A stretch of DNA of 8,946 nt from Pseudomonadota bacterium (GTDB lineage Bacteria; Pseudomonadota; Gammaproteobacteria; Xanthomonadales; Rhodanobacteraceae). Numbering within the stretch: the first letter of the stretch is position 1; each line of letters opens with the position of its first letter. Both the position numbers and the translations under genes were made by a program. Under the pieces are notes generated by a model. That model saw only the letters and a program-made list of their open reading frames with translations. It was not told the origin of the DNA and made no database searches. The stretch lies in assembly GCA_023430685.1 (NCBI GenBank), contig JAEYZH010000159.1:1-8946 (forward strand), read 5' to 3'. Below are positions 6,185-8,946 of this stretch, piece after piece.

Positions 6185-7516
6185 ATGAAGATCCTCTCCG
6201 CCTTCGCCTTCGCGCTGCTCGCCACCGTCGCCGTTCCCCGCGCCGGGGCGCAGCCTGCCACCCAACCGCTCGACCGCATCGTCGCCGTCGTCGACGAGGA
6301 CGTCGTGCTGCAAAGCGAACTCGACAGCCAGGTCAACGCGGTCACCACGCAGTACGCGAGCAATCCTTCGCAGCTGCCGCCGCGCGACGTGCTCGAGCGC
6401 CAGCTGCTGAGCCGCCTGATCGTGCAGAAGCTGCAGATCGCGCGCGCCGCGACCTCGGGCGTCAAGGTCTCCGATGCCGACATCGACCAGGCGATGACGC
6501 AGATCGCCCGCCAGAACAAGATGGACGTCAGCCAGCTGCGCGGCGCCATCGAAAGCCAGGGCATCGACTTCAACCGTTTCCGCGAAGACGTCGCCGAGCA
6601 GGTGGTGGTGCAGCGACTACGCCAGCGCATCGCGCAGAGCCGCGTGCAGGTCAGCGACGCGGAGATCGACAGCCTGGTGCGCAACGGAAAGTTGAACCAG
6701 GGCCAACTCCATCTCGGCTACATCCTCGTCGGACTGCCCGATGGCGCGACGCCCGAGCAGGTCGACGAGGCGCATGCGAAGGCGACCGAGGCCAAGCAGC
6801 AGATCGACGCGGGCATGGACTTCACCGCGGCCGCGATCCGTTATTCGAACGCGGACAACGCGCTGCAGGGCGGCGACCTCGGCTGGCGCAACCGCAATGA
6901 ACTGCCGCCTCCGCTGGTTGAGGCCGCCGACGCGCTGTCCGAAGGCGCCGTGTCCGCGCCGATCCGCGGCCCGAACGGTTTCCATCTGATCAAGCTCTTC
7001 GGCAAGCGCGATGCGGGAGCCGGTGGCGAGAAGCTCGTCACCGAGTACAAGGCACGCCACATCCTCGCCAAGATCGACGAACTCAACGACGACGCGAAGG
7101 CGCGCGCGAAGATCGACGCCGTGCGCGCACGCGTGGCCGGAGGCGAAGACTTCGAAGCCGTCGCGCGCGAAACCTCCGACGACGACACCACCAAGGCGCT
7201 TGGCGGCGACCTCGGCTGGTTCCCGGTCGATTCCTACGGTGCCGGCGTCGGCGAAGCCGTGAGTTCGCTCTCGCCGGGCGAGGTCTCGCAGCCGTTCCGC
7301 ACGAATGTCGGTTGGCACATCGTCAAGCTCGACGAGGTGCGCAATACCGACAAGGCCGGCGAGATGCAGCGCGAGGAAGCGCGCAACATCCTGTTCCAGC
7401 GCAAGGCCGAGGACGAATACGAGAGCTTCCTGCGCCAGATGCGCAGCGAGGCCTATGTCGAGATCCGCCTGCCCGGCGCCGAGGACACCTCGTCCACGGG
7501 CGGCGGCACGCCCTGA
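6185..7516 (+). CDS. surA: Periplasmic chaperone and peptidyl-prolyl isomerase SurA
   Basis: SurA escorts unfolded outer-membrane proteins, notably LptD, through the periplasm to the BAM complex. The 443-aa protein is close to the usual length (E. coli 428). A signal peptide ends near RAGA|QPA (22/23). The N-terminal chaperone domain covers about 26-170 (LDRIVAVVDEDVVLQSEL at 29-46). Parvulin domain 1 is about 174-275 (GGDLGWRNRNELPPPLVEA at 229-247) and parvulin domain 2 about 286-386 (ARHILAKI at 290-297, GGDLGWFPVDSYG at 340-352, VGWHIVKLDEV at 375-385). A C-terminal segment rejoins the chaperone core, with an IRLPGAE-type end and a short Ser/Thr/Gly tail. ATG 6185 has a weak GGA 8 nt upstream. 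The 120-bp gap after lptD shows no convincing promoter, so surA probably shares the lptD transcript. Confidence 0.97.
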   Translation: MKILSAFAFALLATVAVPRAGAQPATQPLDRIVAVVDEDVVLQSELDSQVNAVTTQYASNPSQLPPRDVLERQLLSRLIVQKLQIARAATSGVKVSDADIDQAMTQIARQNKMDVSQLRGAIESQGIDFNRFREDVAEQVVVQRLRQRIAQSRVQVSDAEIDSLVRNGKLNQGQLHLGYILVGLPDGATPEQVDEAHAKATEAKQQIDAGMDFTAAAIRYSNADNALQGGDLGWRNRNELPPPLVEAADALSEGAVSAPIRGPNGFHLIKLFGKRDAGAGGEKLVTEYKARHILAKIDELNDDAKARAKIDAVRARVAGGEDFEAVARETSDDDTTKALGGDLGWFPVDSYGAGVGEAVSSLSPGEVSQPFRTNVGWHIVKLDEVRNTDKAGEMQREEARNILFQRKAEDEYESFLRQMRSEAYVEIRLPGAEDTSSTGGGTP

Positions 7517-7568
7517 CGCCTCGTGGGCCGCGCGCGACGCGGCTCGCCGGCATCGGCGTACGCGAATC

Positions 7569-7572
7569 GGAG
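7569..7572 (+). promoter_or_regulatory. Ribosome binding site (GGAG) deciding the pdxA start
   Basis: GGAG ends 6 nt before ATG 7579. The frame is open further upstream through the end of surA, and a second in-frame ATG occurs at 7594 (M6). The spacing favours 7579, which puts the conserved LTAGEPAGIGPE block at residues 14-25. Confidence 0.7.
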
Positions 7573-7578
7573 TTGGCC

Positions 7579-8604
7579 ATGTCGCACGCGTCGATGCGAC
7601 CGCTGCCGCGCCTCGCGCTCACCGCGGGCGAGCCCGCCGGCATCGGCCCCGAACTGCTCGCGCGACTTGCGGCGACGCCGATCCAGGCCGACCTGGTCGC
7701 TCTCGTCGATCCGGCGCTGGTCGAGGATGCCGCGCGTGCGGCGCGCATCGGGTTGCAGCTTCGCACGTACGATCCGAATGAGTGCGTCACGACACGCGCC
7801 GCGGGTGAGCTGCGCGTGCTGCCGCTCGCGTTGGCACGACGGGTCGTGCCCGGCCGGCTCGATCCGAGCAACGCCCGATGGGTCGTCGAGATGCTCGCGC
7901 ACGCGGCCGATGGCGCCGGCAGCGGCGAGTTCGATGCGATCGTGACCGCGCCGCTGCACAAGGGCGTCATCAACGATGCAGGGATCGCGTTCACCGGCCA
8001 CACCGAGTTCTTCGCCGCGCGCGCGGCCAGCGAGGTCGTGATGATGCTGGTCGCGCCCGCGCGCGATGCCGGCTCCCGGGCGCTGCGCGTCGCGCTCGCG
8101 ACCACCCACCTCGCGCTGTCCGCGGTACCTGCCGCGATCACGCATGCAGGCGTCGCGCGCTGCCTCGCGATCCTCTGCGACGAATTGGCCGGCCGCTTCG
8201 GCATCGCGGCTCCGCGCGTCGCCGTGCTCGGACTCAATCCGCACGCAGGCGAAGGCGGCCACCTCGGTCGCGAGGAGATCGACGAGATCGCGCCCGCGAT
8301 CGCGCAGTTGCGCGCCGCAGGACGCGACGTCGAAGGACCGCTCGCGGCCGACACCGCGTTCGTGCCCGCGCGCCTCGCGCGCTACGACGCGGTGCTCGCG
8401 ATGTACCACGACCAGGGCCTGCCCGTGCTCAAGCACGCGGGCTTCGGCCACGCGGTCAACGTCACGCTCGGCCTTCCCTGGATCCGCACCTCGGTCGACC
8501 ACGGCACCGCGCTCGATGTCGCCGGGCGCGGCATTGCCGACGCCGGCAGCATGATCGCGGCCGCACAACTCGCGCTCGAGCTCGCGCTCGCGCAGCGGCG
8601 CTGA
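7579..8604 (+). CDS. pdxA: 4-hydroxythreonine-4-phosphate dehydrogenase PdxA
   Basis: PdxA oxidises 4-phosphooxy-L-threonine with NAD(P)+. After decarboxylation the product, 3-amino-1-hydroxyacetone 1-phosphate, is used by PdxJ to make pyridoxine 5'-phosphate (the DXP-dependent vitamin B6 route, cytoplasmic). The 341-aa protein matches family length (E. coli 329). Visible blocks are LTAGEPAGIGPE (14-25), TAPLHKGVIND (123-133), FTGHTEFF (138-145), ATTHLAL (174-180), LNPHAGEGGHLG (219-230) and AMYHDQGLPVLK (274-285). The three divalent-metal His ligands known from E. coli (H166, H211, H266) correspond to H177, H222 and H277. H141/T142 match the phosphate/substrate-contacting His-Thr. A slightly long loop (ARDAGSRALR, 161-170) precedes ATTHLAL. 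It lies 62 bp after surA on the same strand. The usual partner ksgA is not seen in the 342 bp that follow. Confidence 0.97.
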   Translation: MSHASMRPLPRLALTAGEPAGIGPELLARLAATPIQADLVALVDPALVEDAARAARIGLQLRTYDPNECVTTRAAGELRVLPLALARRVVPGRLDPSNARWVVEMLAHAADGAGSGEFDAIVTAPLHKGVINDAGIAFTGHTEFFAARAASEVVMMLVAPARDAGSRALRVALATTHLALSAVPAAITHAGVARCLAILCDELAGRFGIAAPRVAVLGLNPHAGEGGHLGREEIDEIAPAIAQLRAAGRDVEGPLAADTAFVPARLARYDAVLAMYHDQGLPVLKHAGFGHAVNVTLGLPWIRTSVDHGTALDVAGRGIADAGSMIAAAQLALELALAQRR

Positions 8605-8647
8605 CGATGGACTCGCGCGTACCCCTGCGCATCCAGGCACGTCTCAT

Positions 8648-8706
8648 GTCGGAGGGGCTCCAGCACCGAGCTCTTCGCGCGTCCCGTCGGGGCTGAAGCC
8701 CTCCAC
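8648..8706. repeat. REP-like imperfect palindrome
   Basis: The left arm GTCGGAGGGGCTCCAGCACC (8648-8667) is an imperfect inverse of the right arm CGGGGCTGAAGCCCTCCAC (8688-8706), with an A/T-containing centre (GAGCTCTTCGCGCGTCCCG). Read on either strand the arms approximate GTnGGAGGGGCTTCAGCCCCGA. From memory, this is a dispersed extragenic palindrome common in Xanthomonadales and pseudomonads, often linked to REP-associated tyrosine transposases. Only one copy is in the window, so dispersal cannot be shown here. Such elements usually lie just after genes, as this one does 44 bp after pdxA. Confidence 0.6.
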
Positions 8707-8729
8707 GAGAAACCGAAGCGGTCGCTGAC

Positions 8730-8753
8730 TGCTGCTCCGGCTGTTGCTCCGGC
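8730..8753. repeat. Two-copy 12-bp direct repeat (TGYTGCTCCGGC)
   Basis: TGCTGCTCCGGC (8730-8741) is followed directly by TGTTGCTCCGGC (8742-8753), with one mismatch. It sits between the REP-like palindrome and the first hairpin. This may be a minimal variable-number tandem repeat. With only two units, chance is a fair alternative. Confidence 0.45.
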
Positions 8754-8761
8754 TGACGCAT

Positions 8762-8783
8762 GGGCGCGCGCAGCGCGCTGCCC
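8762..8783 (+). terminator. Possible intrinsic terminator after the lptD-surA-pdxA cluster
   Basis: GGGCGCGCG (8762-8770), a CAG loop and CGCGCTGCCC (8774-8783) form a 9-bp stem with one bulged T (8779). The downstream bases TGTCCATTTCCCCTTC are T-containing but not a true T-run, so intrinsic termination would be weak. It is the first strong GC stem after pdxA whose 3' side is pyrimidine-rich. The same bases contain a 12-bp palindrome (8770-8781), so the structure may instead be a DNA site. Confidence 0.35.
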
Positions 8784-8806
8784 TGTCCATTTCCCCTTCA
8801 GCGCCG

Positions 8807-8909
8807 GTGGACGACGGAAGGATCAGCCCGCAGGGGCGGCGCGAGGGATCGCGCCGCGTTCGCTGTCAGCACAGGGATGTGCTGTCAGCGAACCCCGGCC
8901 GTCGTCCAC
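8807..8909. repeat. 103-bp nested inverted repeat with GGGA-capped hairpins
   Basis: Perfect 11-bp outer arms GTGGACGACGG (8807-8817) and CCGTCGTCCAC (8899-8909) enclose further stems. GCCC-GCAG-GGGC (8826-8837) is a minor one and overlaps the next stem by one base. CGGCGCGA-GGGA-TCGCGCCG (8837-8856) is a perfect 8-bp stem. GTTCGCTGTCAGCACA (8858-8873), loop GGGA, and TGTGCTGTCAGCGAAC (8878-8893) pair at 15 of 16 positions. Both large hairpins have the same GGGA loop, which fits the GNRA tetraloop class if transcribed. The whole could fold as a multi-branched junction. It may be a structured RNA, a MITE-like element with 11-bp terminal inverted repeats, or a BIME-like repeat. I see no flanking target duplication. 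Confidence 0.6.
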
Positions 8910-8912
8910 GCA

Positions 8913-8937
8913 CCCGCCGGGCCGAAGGCCCGGTGGG
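8913..8937. repeat. GC-rich hairpin with GAA loop
   Basis: CCGGGCC (8917-8923), GAA, GGCCCGG (8927-8933) is a perfect 7-bp stem. It extends outward to 11 bp (8913-8923 with 8927-8937), counting one G-T pair. No T-run follows on the + strand or on the - strand side, so it does not look like a normal intrinsic terminator. It starts 4 bp after the nested inverted repeat and may belong to the same structured element. Confidence 0.5.
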
Positions 8938-8946
8938 CGGCGCTGC

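Larger units (their letters stand above)
8605..8946. other. Non-coding, repeat- and hairpin-rich tail after pdxA
   Basis: I see no convincing gene in these 342 bases to the window edge. The only + strand frame worth noting is a 29-codon ATG frame (8607-8696) made largely of the palindromic repeat, and minus-strand frames are GC-driven shadows. The region instead holds, in order, a REP-like palindrome, a 12-bp direct repeat, a bulged hairpin, a 103-bp nested inverted repeat and a final GC-rich hairpin, described separately. If the window is cut before ksgA, this is an unusually long spacer inside a normally compact cluster. Confidence 0.7.

Noticed and set aside
3470..6313. 947-codon open frame on the minus strand across lptD
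   Set aside because: It lies exactly antisense to a complete lptD with full family motifs. Its Arg/Val/Ala/Glu-rich translation has no recognisable domain, as expected from high GC codon bias.
8607..8696. 29-codon frame starting 3 bp after the pdxA stop
   Set aside because: Most of it is made of the REP-like palindrome, and its start has no clear ribosome binding site.

Overview
The window is very GC-rich chromosomal DNA with strong G/C third-position bias, and every gene I can support lies on the + strand. The order lptD-surA-pdxA is the classic gammaproteobacterial outer-membrane-biogenesis and PLP cluster. Three things point to the Lysobacterales (Xanthomonadales), perhaps a Rhodanobacteraceae/Dokdonella-like genome: the base composition, a GGAGGGGCTTCAGCCCC-type repeat after pdxA, and small secreted proteins ending in FADGFD. 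That placement is an inference from remembered features, not a search.

Left block (1-2315): the 3' end of an integral membrane protein gene, a PduO-type ATP:cob(I)alamin adenosyltransferase, a 151-aa protein of unknown function, and a class II histone-deacetylase-like hydrolase. The first gap is 25 bp and the next two junctions are ATGA stop/start overlaps, so this looks like one translationally coupled operon. The cut-off membrane protein may relate to corrinoid uptake, given its neighbour.

Middle block (2316-3694): a likely promoter (TACAAT) and two consecutive genes for small secreted, Cys-containing, beta-rich proteins. They are diverged paralogs: both mature forms are predicted to start QTC and both end VFADGFD. 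I know of no function for them.

Right block (3695-8604): lptD (outer-membrane LPS translocon), surA (periplasmic chaperone/PPIase that helps fold outer-membrane proteins, including LptD) and pdxA (4-hydroxythreonine-4-phosphate dehydrogenase of vitamin B6 synthesis). In many gammaproteobacteria ksgA and apaG follow pdxA closely. Here at least 342 bp without a convincing gene follow instead.

Tail (8605-8946): a REP-like palindrome, a 12-bp direct repeat, a terminator-like hairpin, a 103-bp nested inverted repeat whose two strongest inner hairpins both carry a GGGA (GNRA-class) loop, and a last GC-rich hairpin. This tail and the FADGFD paralog pair are the least explained parts of the window. 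The window otherwise looks like ordinary housekeeping chromosome, and I saw no CRISPR array, tRNA, rRNA, transposase or phage gene.
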